Origin: an uncultured Collinsella sp.
Lineage (GTDB): Bacteria > Actinomycetota > Coriobacteriia > Coriobacteriales > Coriobacteriaceae
Reading direction: 5' to 3'
Assembly: GCA_900544115.1 (NCBI GenBank)
Contig: UQTW01000006.1
Location: 1 to 64,000, forward strand
Length of the DNA stretch: 64,000 nt
A program made the position numbers and the translations under genes. Below the pieces are notes generated by a model, which searched no databases, was not told where the DNA came from, and worked only from the letters and a program-made list of their open reading frames with translations. Shown here piece by piece: positions 25,274-33,087 of this stretch; position 1 is the stretch's first letter; each line of letters starts with the position of its first letter.

Positions 25274-25365
25274 TGTGGTGACGATTGACGGAAATTTGTG
25301 GTGAGGATTGATGGCGAATTATGGTGACAATTGACAGAATTCTGTGGTGACAATTGACGGCGCTT
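25274..25365. repeat. Four tandem 23-bp repeats upstream of the DUF4143 gene
   Basis: Units begin at 25274, 25297, 25320 and 25343 with an exact 23-bp period and a consensus close to TGTGGTGACAATTGACGG followed by an AATT-type end. They lie 46-137 bp upstream of the GTG start, a position suited to an operator array or a promoter-proximal recombination target. Confidence 0.8.
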
Positions 25366-25415
25366 CGAAGCACGGAGCAATTTAACCGTCACAACACCTA
25401 TGGCGATGGGCACTC

Positions 25416-25512
25416 GCCCCGCCCACGAGGCAGGAATGGTACAACAAGGTTGCAACCAGATGAACCGCATTTAAGCGCTACTGCAAAGGGCCCCAATCGG
25501 GACCCTTTTCTT
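25416..25512 (+). pseudogene. Duplicated 3' end of the wall-protein gene with its terminator
   Basis: About 97 bp closely match the end of the secreted wall-protein gene (23763-23860), through the stop codon and the terminator hairpin. The copy has lost one base in the GTCGCCGGCCAG region, which shifts the frame. No upstream part of the gene remains. It is the remnant of a tandem paralogue or of a duplication formed when the DUF4143 gene entered. Confidence 0.75.
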
Positions 25513-25528
25513 ATAGCGGTACATTGCA

Positions 25529-26908
25529 TTAAGCGACTATGCCGGTTGCGTTGCCGACGGCAATAATCACGATCATGATGACGCACATAATTCCCAGCGC
25601 CTTAAGCCACAGCGTGACAAACTCACGGCCCCGATAACGATCAAGCACGGGAAAGCGGCGCCGAAGCCTGCGGCGGTCGAGCATGCCAAACGAGATGAGC
25701 ACCACCATGCCATCGACCATAAGAAAATACTCAAGGGCCAAAAACCACGTTGGATAGCTGCGGTTGGCTCCCGTGGGCTGGAATACGGCAAAATGGCTTC
25801 CGACCAGTAGCAGCAAGGTTGCCGCATAGATCATGCCGTTCCATATACGCCCAATGGGTTCCGGGATCCGTGAAAGCAGGCTCTTGCGGCGAGGAGTCAC
25901 CGAAGAGACTTCCTTGGGCCGCCGCCCGGAAGACGGCGCCATTTGCGGAGCAGCCTGCGCCATTGAAGGCGCCGTCGTGCTATTCGAGCCAGGCTCAGGC
26001 AGACACAGCCCGTATGCCGCGCGCGCAGCGTGTCCGAGCGCCTCGGCACTTGCAAAGCGCTTGGCCGGATCGAGCGCCATGGCCATGCAAATGACATCAG
26101 CCAGCGCCGCGGGGACGTCGCACGCCTCGCATTGCTCGCGCATATTCTGACCCGGCTTAGGGTCAGCCCCCGTCAGACAAAAGAACAGAAGCGCGCCGAG
26201 CGCATAGACATCGCTGCGCACGCTCGTCTGCCCAAAACCATATTGCTCGGGTGGCGCATAGAGTCGCGTTCCAAACTTAACCGTGTCGGCATCGGCCCCG
26301 TCACGCCACACCCGCGCGATTCCCAGGTCGATAATCACCAGCGACGAGAAGGTCATGCCAGCATCGGCCGCATACCTCACGCCCGATACGATGATGTTCG
26401 AGGGTTTAAGGTCGCGGTGGATTACCGGTACCCCCGACTCCCCCGCAGCTGCAAAACCAGCATGCAGCTCGCCCACCGCTTCACACAAAACGGGATACAG
26501 CCCGCGGGCATAATCGGGCGTCGCCCCCAAGCGTCCCACCAACGCCTCGAGTGTCTCGCCTTCGACATACTCCATCACCACGTCGAGCTCGTCGCCCACA
26601 CGGCGGCAATCGACGATTCGGGGCAAGTGCTCAAAACGACGACCGGCGCGCTGGGCCACAAACAGGCGCTCATATGCTCCGCCAATCTGCACCGAAGCAT
26701 CGATGCGCTTGCGGACAAAGGGGCCGAGAGACCCGCCACCAGAGCCCTCAAAATAGACGAGTTCGGTCGTCTCGACATCCGAGAGCTTGAGCACGCGCTC
26801 CACACGATAGCTGTCATCGCGGTCGAGCGACGCCAAATGCTCGACAAGCGAAGCAGTCAGCTCATCATCGGAATATGTTGGGCTCTGAGTATCCATAGCG
26901 TCCATCAT
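25529..26908 (-). CDS. Membrane-anchored Ser/Thr protein kinase
   Basis: A Hanks-type kinase of about 459 aa. Catalytic loop VIHRDLKPSNII near residue 160, DLG in place of DFG (IIDLGIARV), and the activation/P+1 region YAPPEQYG with SDVYALGALLFF. The glycine-rich loop is unclear (SGGGSLGPFV) and precedes VRKRI, whose Lys may be the ATP-binding one. After a Pro/Ser linker, the C-terminal 120 residues hold three hydrophobic helices near ATLLLLVGSHFAVF, FLMVDGMVVLISF and CVIMIVIIAVG. No PASTA repeats. Start is uncertain (ATG at 26908 or 26896, GTG at 26926). An HTH protein gene lies upstream on the same strand. Confidence 0.85.
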   Translation of the reverse strand: MMDAMDTQSPTYSDDELTASLVEHLASLDRDDSYRVERVLKLSDVETTELVYFEGSGGGSLGPFVRKRIDASVQIGGAYERLFVAQRAGRRFEHLPRIVDCRRVGDELDVVMEYVEGETLEALVGRLGATPDYARGLYPVLCEAVGELHAGFAAAGESGVPVIHRDLKPSNIIVSGVRYAADAGMTFSSLVIIDLGIARVWRDGADADTVKFGTRLYAPPEQYGFGQTSVRSDVYALGALLFFCLTGADPKPGQNMREQCEACDVPAALADVICMAMALDPAKRFASAEALGHAARAAYGLCLPEPGSNSTTAPSMAQAAPQMAPSSGRRPKEVSSVTPRRKSLLSRIPEPIGRIWNGMIYAATLLLLVGSHFAVFQPTGANRSYPTWFLALEYFLMVDGMVVLISFGMLDRRRLRRRFPVLDRYRGREFVTLWLKALGIMCVIMIVIIAVGNATGIVA

Positions 26909-26995
26909 AACGCAGGGCGCGGACACCCCATGTTGTCCGCACCCCGTTCGTTTGCATGGTTATTCTGGTGACACAACCGGCTCAGCCATCGGCCA

Positions 26996-27418
26996 CTAAC
27001 TCACCGTTTCCTCGCCAAAGCGATACAGCTCTTCATTGACCTTTTGGAGGCTACAGCCACGGTCGATGCAAAAGATAATGATTGCATCGCGACGGTCCTT
27101 GCAGTTGAGGACGCTCACTCCGGCAGCCGTCAGGGCGCGGTTGGTCTCTTTCATCGACAGCGCCATTGCAAAGGCAATCTGCAGCACCTTATTGCGGCTC
27201 GGATTGCGCGAACCGATAAAGATCTGATAGCCAAAGGTCTCGTTGAGGTCGGCCATACGCACCACGCGCGAACGCTCGAGCCCCTTCTCTTGCAGCAACT
27301 GCTTTAAGTAATCCGAAAGCGACGGGGCGGCAAAGTCGTGTTCCTTGATATAGCCATCGATACTCGGCGCATCAAGAAGCTCGTTGAGCAACTCGTCCGT
27401 CAGCTTTTTATCGGGCAC
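26996..27418 (-). CDS. Small HTH-like protein linked to the kinase
   Basis: A 140-aa soluble protein. Residues 30-95 (LSDYLKQLLQEKGLERSRVV through KVLQIAFAMALS) resemble an XRE-type helix-turn-helix, with IGSRNPSRNKVLQIA as the typical last helices. The C-terminal 40 residues, with DAIIIFCIDRGCSLQKVNEEL, form a separate helical part. The GTG start follows GGGAGGTGAG. It lies 87 bp upstream of the kinase gene in the same direction, so it could be its regulator or phosphorylation target; that is inference. Confidence 0.7.
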   Translation of the reverse strand: MPDKKLTDELLNELLDAPSIDGYIKEHDFAAPSLSDYLKQLLQEKGLERSRVVRMADLNETFGYQIFIGSRNPSRNKVLQIAFAMALSMKETNRALTAAGVSVLNCKDRRDAIIIFCIDRGCSLQKVNEELYRFGEETVS

Positions 27419-27457
27419 GCGGCCTCACCTCCCATACGGCGCAACGGTAGCGACATG

Positions 27458-28003
27458 TTAGGCCAGCACCCAGCTTGCAGCGGCAGACTTATCAAACACG
27501 TTGGCAAAATAGAGAGCCTTCTTGATGTCACCATCAAAGTAGATATTGCCCGCCACGGAGCCACCGGCGGCAAGGGTACCAGACTGCAGCTCATCGGAAC
27601 CCTCGCTGTAATAACCCTGGTTCTGCTGCGCACCGTTGGCGTCCTCGCCCTTCCAGTCGTAGATATTGTAGTCCGCGCCCTCATCGCCATTGTTGACGTA
27701 CGTGACGTGAATGCCCGTCATGGTCGAACCGTCAAAATTGGTAAGCCCGGTCTGCACGGAATCGACAGTAACGGAAAGACCGGCAGCCGTGGTCACGGTC
27801 GTGCCGACGGCCAGGTCGGTCGTTGGCTGTTCCTCCTTTTTCGACTCCTCCTTCTTATCTGCGTCGCCGGCGTCCTCGATAACGGTCGCCTTATCGCTGC
27901 CACAGCCCGCAAGCAGGCCGGCAGTCCCCAAGGCAACGGTGGCGAACGCTCCAAGCGCAGCGCGACGGCTCAGCAGCACTTCGTTTTCGAGCTTTTTCAT
28001 CAT
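27458..28003 (-). CDS. Lipoprotein with immunoglobulin-like DUF4352/DUF5067-type domain
   Basis: A 181-aa exported lipoprotein. The N-terminus SRRAALGAFATVALG with lipobox LLAGCG indicates Tat-type or Sec lipoprotein export and anchoring at Cys 35. After a Lys/Glu-rich linker, residues 65-181 form a beta-rich domain (VGTTVTTAAGLSVTVDSVQ, HVTYVNNGDEGADYN) like DUF4352/DUF5067 proteins. Such domains are often encoded near signalling genes; here it lies just upstream of the HTH and kinase genes. Function unknown. Confidence 0.78.
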   Translation of the reverse strand: MMKKLENEVLLSRRAALGAFATVALGTAGLLAGCGSDKATVIEDAGDADKKEESKKEEQPTTDLAVGTTVTTAAGLSVTVDSVQTGLTNFDGSTMTGIHVTYVNNGDEGADYNIYDWKGEDANGAQQNQGYYSEGSDELQSGTLAAGGSVAGNIYFDGDIKKALYFANVFDKSAAASWVLA

Positions 28004-28164
28004 GCATCCTTCCTACGATCCGGCTACCGCGCCGGCACACAGCACATCGTAGGAAGGATTGAACTTGAATTCATTAGCTGTGAGCTAAAGTTGCGGTAAA
28101 CGGCCAATGCAGTTATCCGAATGCCGAGCAAACGCACTTTGCGCGACCGTCTGCTGGCAGTGCA

Positions 28165-28488
28165 TCAACCCACCGTGACGGATTCCCCGGTAAAGGCACT
28201 GATCATCAACAGGGCAAAGAACACCAGGTAGCTGACACTCAGCGGGTACGCAATGATCAAGAAGGCGACCCATCCAACATTGGTCTTACCATCGGCACGA
28301 CGTTGCTCGCGAGAACGGCACAGCCAGACCGTCACGCCAATGGCCACAATCAGCAACACGAGTGCCGCTGCTGCCACCCCGGCAAGCGCAAACATCACGC
28401 CAATGCTCACAGCAATAAACGGAAGCAACAACAAGCCGCATCCACACCCACCGGGACTATAAACGGCAGATTGTCGGCGTCGCCCCAT
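28165..28488 (-). CDS. Small membrane protein of unknown function
   Basis: A 107-aa protein with three predicted transmembrane segments (LLLLPFIAVSIGVMFALAG, AALVLLIVAIGVTVWL and VAFLIIAYPLSVSYLVFF) and a Cys/Gly-rich start GGCGCG. I recognise no family. Start MGRRRQ is preceded by GGGGGGTGG; a GTG two codons upstream is possible. It stands alone between the lipoprotein and the higBA pair. Confidence 0.65.
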   Translation of the reverse strand: MGRRRQSAVYSPGGCGCGLLLLPFIAVSIGVMFALAGVAAAALVLLIVAIGVTVWLCRSREQRRADGKTNVGWVAFLIIAYPLSVSYLVFFALLMISAFTGESVTVG

Positions 28489-28513
28489 CGCCACCCCCCA
28501 TCATCTTTGAGCA

Positions 28514-28855
28514 CTACAGTGCGATGGCCTGCTGAACAGGAACGATCTTATCGAGTTCCGGTTCAATCCGCCTTTTCTCGGCCTCAAGATCAAACGCCAC
28601 CTGAGCGCGCAGCCAATAACCATCCGTCAGGCCAAAATAACGGCAAAGACGGAGGTCGGTGTCGGCCGTCACGCGACGTTTTCCCAAGACAATCTGCCCG
28701 ATACGCTGAGCCGGAATCCCGGTCTCTTTCGCAAGGCGATATTGAGAAATGCCCATGGGAACAAGAAACTCCTCTTTGAGAAGCTCACCAGGAGTCACCG
28801 GCGACAACAAATCGGCCGAAGTCTCATCACTTGTGATAATCGACGATTTCGACAT
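28514..28855 (-). CDS. higA: HigA-type antitoxin
   Basis: A 113-aa XRE-family DNA-binding antitoxin. PGELLKEEFLVPMGISQYRLAKETGIPAQRI (residues 24-54) is the HigA helix-turn-helix pattern, followed by RYFGLTDGYWLRAQVAFDLE, the diagnostic HigA segment. The ATG lies inside the 3' end of the upstream toxin gene (29-nt overlap), giving the toxin-first order typical of higBA. It should neutralise HigB and repress the operon. Confidence 0.92.
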   Translation of the reverse strand: MSKSSIITSDETSADLLSPVTPGELLKEEFLVPMGISQYRLAKETGIPAQRIGQIVLGKRRVTADTDLRLCRYFGLTDGYWLRAQVAFDLEAEKRRIEPELDKIVPVQQAIAL

Positions 28856-29108
28856 TCCAAGCCATCTCCTGTCTCCACTCAAAACAGACCCGATAGCGCT
28901 CGTTAACACGGATGCTATATTGACCGGCACGATCGCCCTTCAAAGCTTCCAGGCGGTTGCCCGGTGGAACGCGAAGATCATCAAGCGAAGCACAAACCTG
29001 CAGTTGGCGAATCTTCCTCAACGCAACACGCTCAAAGGGCACGAACCTCCTGACCCGCACACCCATGGCAAAGCGTTCGGTATCCTCATCTTTATACGAT
29101 GCAATCAT
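28827..29108 (-). CDS. higB: HigB/RelE-family mRNA interferase toxin
   Basis: A 93-aa RelE-superfamily toxin that cleaves mRNA on the ribosome. Characteristic parts are FVPFERVALRKIRQLQ, LRVPPGNRLEALKGDRAGQYSIRVNERYRVCF and the C-terminal WNVEIVDYHK. It is the first gene of the pair and overlaps higA. The operator-like palindrome at 29120-29132 lies immediately upstream of its start. Confidence 0.92.
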   Translation of the reverse strand: MIASYKDEDTERFAMGVRVRRFVPFERVALRKIRQLQVCASLDDLRVPPGNRLEALKGDRAGQYSIRVNERYRVCFEWRQEMAWNVEIVDYHK

Positions 29109-29119
29109 AGTATCGCCTT

Positions 29120-29132
29120 ACGTTAGTAACGT
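29120..29132. promoter_or_regulatory. Palindromic operator of higBA
   Basis: ACGTTAGTAACGT is a perfect palindrome around a central G, 12 nt upstream of the toxin start. A related ACGTCAAACGT overlaps its right end. Position suggests HigA binding for autorepression. Confidence 0.5.
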
Positions 29133-29210
29133 CAAACGTTTCTACAGACTTACATCTCTATTATATCGTACGTTTGTTCGTGTTTTCTAGATCATATAGT
29201 CCTTCACGCC

Positions 29211-30398
29211 TTAGTCAAGCAAAAGCAATCGTTTGTAGACATCGAGGCCTTTGAGTAGGATTTCCTCGTCAAAGAGCATGGTATCGGTATGCAGGGCGCT
29301 TGTGGCATAGGCAGGGCAGCCATCCGAATCGCTCGGGTTTTCTTGTCCCTCCGGCACGCCCGTGCCCAGCAGGAAGAACACGCCCGGCAGATGGCGCTGA
29401 TAGAACGCGAAATCCTCGGCAATCAGCAGCGGCTCGTCCACGAGCTGCAGCTCGGGCAAGGCAGGCGCGACGCTGCCAAATAACTCGGGGTCGTTATCGA
29501 CCGGCGGATAGCCCTCGGCAAAGTCGAGATCGTACGTGCAGCCCGTTGCAGCGCATGCCTCGTCGAGTACACGGCGCACGCCCTCACGCGCACGGTCGAA
29601 CATGTCGTCCGTAAACACGCGCAGACTGCCGGCAACATGGGCCTCCCCCGCCACCGCATTGCAGACGGTACCGGCCTGCAGCAGGCCAAACTTGCCGATA
29701 CAGGGCTCGTCGGTGCCCAGCTCGTCCATCAGCTCGCGCTCGGCAACCAAAAACTTCGCTGCCGCCAACGCGGCATCGTGCGATTCGTTTACGGGAACGC
29801 CGTAGGTCTTGGCGATATGGATGCTTGTCCCGTGAATGTGCACGTGCGTCTCGCTTGAGCGCGCCAGCAGCGGACCGGAACAGCTCGCCAACGTGCCGGC
29901 GGGCAAATCGGGCCATACGTGGAAGCCAAAGATGCGATCCGCCCCGTAGCGCTCGAATACGCCGCTCTCGCACACCGTCTTGGCGCCACCAGTCGTCTCC
30001 TCGGCCGGCTGAAACACAAAGAGCACATTGCGCTTAATGGCGCCCGGCTGCTCACGGATCGTACGGTCGACGAAGGTTGCCGCCGCAAGCGCCATGGCCA
30101 TGTGACCATCGTGACCGCACGCATGCATCTTACCGGGATGCGTCGAGGCAAAGGCCGCGCCCGTTGCCTCCGCGATGGGCAGGGCGTCCATGTCGGCGCG
30201 AATCGCCGTGGCATGCACGGCGCCCGTGCCGGCATCGAAGAAGGCGCAGACGCAGCTGGGACACGGATGGGTCACCTCGCAGGCGAGCGGCGCCAACACG
30301 CCCTCAATATAGGCGATAGTCTGCGGAAGATCGAAGTCGAGCTCCGGAATGCGGTGCAGGTCGCGACGATAACGACGGAGTTCTTGGAGCTCGGTCAT
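29211..30398 (-). CDS. M20-family amidohydrolase, possible N-acetyl-LL-diaminopimelate deacetylase
   Basis: A 395-aa zinc-dependent M20D peptidase/aminoacylase. Metal ligands appear in MHACGHDGHM (near residue 100) and AEETTGGAK, with LIAEDFAFY near the C-terminus. It begins RRDLHRIPEL, as do YkuR-type enzymes. The window encodes DapH but no desuccinylase-type step, so a deacetylase is needed, and this gene is divergent from the lysine operon; that makes N-acetyl-LL-DAP deacetylase a good guess. Alternatives are hippurate or indole-acetyl-amino-acid hydrolysis. Start MTELQEL follows AAAGGAACC. Confidence 0.82.
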   Translation of the reverse strand: MTELQELRRYRRDLHRIPELDFDLPQTIAYIEGVLAPLACEVTHPCPSCVCAFFDAGTGAVHATAIRADMDALPIAEATGAAFASTHPGKMHACGHDGHMAMALAAATFVDRTIREQPGAIKRNVLFVFQPAEETTGGAKTVCESGVFERYGADRIFGFHVWPDLPAGTLASCSGPLLARSSETHVHIHGTSIHIAKTYGVPVNESHDAALAAAKFLVAERELMDELGTDEPCIGKFGLLQAGTVCNAVAGEAHVAGSLRVFTDDMFDRAREGVRRVLDEACAATGCTYDLDFAEGYPPVDNDPELFGSVAPALPELQLVDEPLLIAEDFAFYQRHLPGVFFLLGTGVPEGQENPSDSDGCPAYATSALHTDTMLFDEEILLKGLDVYKRLLLLD

Positions 30399-30548
30399 AG
30401 AGGTTCCTTTCATGGGTGCGCGTCGGTTGCCATCTATTGTGCCGCAAGATTGCTACACCCTTATTTCCAGCATATCCTTGCATTTTTTAAACGTTATATA
30501 CGAATACTCTTGTTTGGTAAAGTGCAACGTGGTAGGGTCTTTACCACT

Positions 30549-30706
30549 TGATAGAGGCGCGGGCACGAAGAACCGCGGGCGAGCCGGCAGGCTTTGACCC
30601 CGTGGGGAGGCGAAACCCGCCGAACTGGGTTTTTCGGGCACGAACAACCTGGTGGGCCTGCGGGAAACACCCGCAGGACTGTCTGCAGCAATGCGGGAGC
30701 GCTATC
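30549..30706 (+). promoter_or_regulatory. Lysine riboswitch (L-box)
   Basis: The region follows the L-box order: GATAGAGGCGCG near the 5' end, AGAAC and GAGCCGG in the P2 region, GGGGAGGCGAAACCCGCCGAAC in P3-P4 (described from 30603), then GGACTGTCTGC and GGAGCGCTATC at the 3' side closing P1. It stands directly upstream of the lysA-dapA-dapB-dapH genes. CGCTATCC at 30700-30707 can pair with GGATAGCG at 30757-30764, next to the GAGG ribosome site, suggesting translational control; no T-tract terminator is seen. Confidence 0.88.
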
Positions 30707-30777
30707 CGGACATTGGGTCCACGCTATGCGGATTCGATGCGCAGATGGCGCCGTCTGGATAGCGAGGTTTACGGGAC

Positions 30778-33087
30778 ATGGCATTGACCCCCAACGAGGC
30801 ATATGCGGCCAAACAGCCGTTTGTGGACAAGGTAACGCTCGAGCATATCGTCGAGCAGTTCCCCACGCCGTTTCATCTATACGACGAGGCGGGCATCCGC
30901 CGCAACATGCAAGAAGTGCGCGACGCCTTTGCATGGAACCCGGGCTTTAAGGAATACTTTGCCGTCAAGGCCAACCCCAACCCGGCGCTCATCTCCATTC
31001 TCAACGAATACGGCTGCGGCTGCGATTGCTCGAGCTATACCGAGCTCATGATTGCCCGCTCGCTGGGCATCACGGGACACGACATCATGTTCTCGTCTAA
31101 CGACACGCCAGCTGCCGACTTTGAGCTCGCCGACAAGCTGGGCGCCATCGTCAACTTTGACGACATCAGCCACATCGAGTTCTTTGAGCGCGTCGCAGGG
31201 CCCATCCCCAAGACGGTCAGCTGCCGCTTTAATCCGGGCGGCCTGTTCCAGCTCTCCAACGGCATCATGGACAACCCGGGCGACTCCAAATATGGCATGA
31301 CCACCGAGCAGCTCTTCGAGGCCTTCCGCATGCTCAAGGCCAAGGGCGCTGAGGACTTTGGCATCCACGCATTCCTTGCCAGCAACACCGTCACCAACGA
31401 CTACTACCCCAAGCTTGCGCGCATCCTCTTTGAGCTTGCAGTGCGCCTGGAGCGCGAGACCGGCGCACACGTCGCCTTCATCAATCTATCCGGCGGCGTC
31501 GGCATCCCCTACCTGCCCGAGCAGCAGGCTAACGACATCCATGCCATCGGCGAGGGAGTGCACGCGGCATACGACGAGATCCTGGTTCCCGCCGGCATGG
31601 GCGATGTGGCCATCCGCACCGAGATGGGCCGCTTTATGATGGGCCCCTACGGCTGCCTGGTCACCAAGGCCATCCACGAGAAGCAAATCTACAAGGACTA
31701 TATCGGTGTCGACGCAAGCGCCGTCGATCTGATCCGCCCTGCCATGTATGGTGCCTACCACCACATTACGGTGATGGGCCAGCCGGGTGGCGCCGACAAG
31801 ACTGCGGCACCCGTCACGGACACGTACGACATCACGGGCAACCTATGCGAGAACAACGATAAGTTCGCCATCGATCGCGAGCTGCCGCATATCGACATGG
31901 GCGACCTGCTCGTGATTCACGATACGGGTGCGCACGGCTACTCCATGGGCTACAACTACAACGGACGCCTACGCTCCGCCGAGGTCCTGCTGCGCCCCGA
32001 TGGCTCGGCCGACCTCATCCGCCGCGCCGAGCGCCCGGGCGATTACTTTGCCACGCTCGACGTGCTGCCGTACGGCCGAGAGTTACTGGCCAAGTCGCGC
32101 GCCGATGCCGCCCGCCGTCGCGCCCAGGACGAGCGCCTGGCCGTCGCTGCCCAATGGAACAAACGCATCCAGATCGCGGAAGCGAAGGAGAAGAACATGG
32201 ATATCCGAAACCTCGAGGGTTCGATCGTCGCCCTTGTCACGCCGTTTAAAAAGGACGGCAGCGTCGACTTTGATGCACTCGAGCGCCTTATCGATTTCCA
32301 CCTGCAAAATGGCACTGACGCCATCCTCACCCTGGGCACCACCGGAGAGAGTGCCACGATGACCGACGACGAGGACAACTCCGTTGTCGCCGCCGTGGTC
32401 AAGCAGGTTGCGGGCCGCGTCCCCGTCATCGCCGGCTCGGGCTCCAACTCCACGCAGACCATGCTCACCAAGTCGCTCACCTACCAGGGCCTGGGTGCCG
32501 ATGGTCTGCTGCTCATTACCCCCTACTACAACAAGTCTAACGAAGAGGGCATCTACCAGCACTTTAAGACCGTGGCCGACGCCGTGGACATCCCCTGCAT
32601 TCTGTACAACATCCCCGGCCGCTGTGGCTGCAGCATCAGCGAGCACAACGTAGAGCACTTGGCCGCACACCCCAACATCATGGGCATCAAGGAGGCCTCG
32701 GGCAACGTCGCCTACGCGGCCAAGATCGCCCACCTGCTGTCCGATGACTTCCGCATGTACTCGGGCGAGGATGCACTCACCGTGCCGCTCATGAGCCTAG
32801 GCGCTTCGGGTGCCATCAGCGTGTGGGCCGACGTACAGCCGCAGCTCGTGCACGACATGTGCCGCGCCTATCTGGACGGTGACGTAGCGCGCGCCCGCGA
32901 TATCCAGATTGCCGGCCAGCCGCTCATCAACGCCCTCTTTAGCGAGGTCAACCCCATCCCCGTTAAAGAAGCGCTCGCCCAGATGGGTATGATCGAGGCA
33001 AACTACCGCATGCCGCTGTGCCCCATGGCCGACGATACGCGTGCCGCACTTACCGATGCTCTGAAGGGAGCTGGTCTGCTTGATTAA
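30778..33087 (+). CDS. lysA-dapA: Diaminopimelate decarboxylase fused to dihydrodipicolinate synthase
   Basis: One uninterrupted 769-codon frame. Residues 1-430 are LysA, the PLP enzyme that decarboxylates meso-DAP to lysine: YFAVKANPNP carries the PLP lysine, with SGGVGIPY, EMGRFMMGPYG and DTGAHGYSMGYNYNG. Residues 430-473 are a charged Arg/Ala/Glu helical linker. Residues 474-769 are a complete DapA, which condenses pyruvate with aspartate semialdehyde: TLGTTGESAT, YNIPGRCG and the Schiff-base lysine in GIKEASGN. AAGGAG at 32185-32190 precedes the in-frame ATG at 32197, so free DapA may also be made. The first and last pathway enzymes are thus joined under one riboswitch. Confidence 0.9.
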   Translation: MALTPNEAYAAKQPFVDKVTLEHIVEQFPTPFHLYDEAGIRRNMQEVRDAFAWNPGFKEYFAVKANPNPALISILNEYGCGCDCSSYTELMIARSLGITGHDIMFSSNDTPAADFELADKLGAIVNFDDISHIEFFERVAGPIPKTVSCRFNPGGLFQLSNGIMDNPGDSKYGMTTEQLFEAFRMLKAKGAEDFGIHAFLASNTVTNDYYPKLARILFELAVRLERETGAHVAFINLSGGVGIPYLPEQQANDIHAIGEGVHAAYDEILVPAGMGDVAIRTEMGRFMMGPYGCLVTKAIHEKQIYKDYIGVDASAVDLIRPAMYGAYHHITVMGQPGGADKTAAPVTDTYDITGNLCENNDKFAIDRELPHIDMGDLLVIHDTGAHGYSMGYNYNGRLRSAEVLLRPDGSADLIRRAERPGDYFATLDVLPYGRELLAKSRADAARRRAQDERLAVAAQWNKRIQIAEAKEKNMDIRNLEGSIVALVTPFKKDGSVDFDALERLIDFHLQNGTDAILTLGTTGESATMTDDEDNSVVAAVVKQVAGRVPVIAGSGSNSTQTMLTKSLTYQGLGADGLLLITPYYNKSNEEGIYQHFKTVADAVDIPCILYNIPGRCGCSISEHNVEHLAAHPNIMGIKEASGNVAYAAKIAHLLSDDFRMYSGEDALTVPLMSLGASGAISVWADVQPQLVHDMCRAYLDGDVARARDIQIAGQPLINALFSEVNPIPVKEALAQMGMIEANYRMPLCPMADDTRAALTDALKGAGLLD
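32185..32199 (+). promoter_or_regulatory. Internal ribosome site and start for a separate DapA
   Basis: AAGGAG, six bases, then ATG at 32197-32199, in frame within the fused gene and exactly at the start of the conserved DapA domain (MDIRNLEGSIVALVTPF). Translation from here would give a normal 296-aa DapA. Confidence 0.7.

Noticed and set aside
25274..25365. Four repeats considered as a CRISPR array
   Set aside because: The 23-bp units are directly adjacent with no spacers and there are no cas genes.
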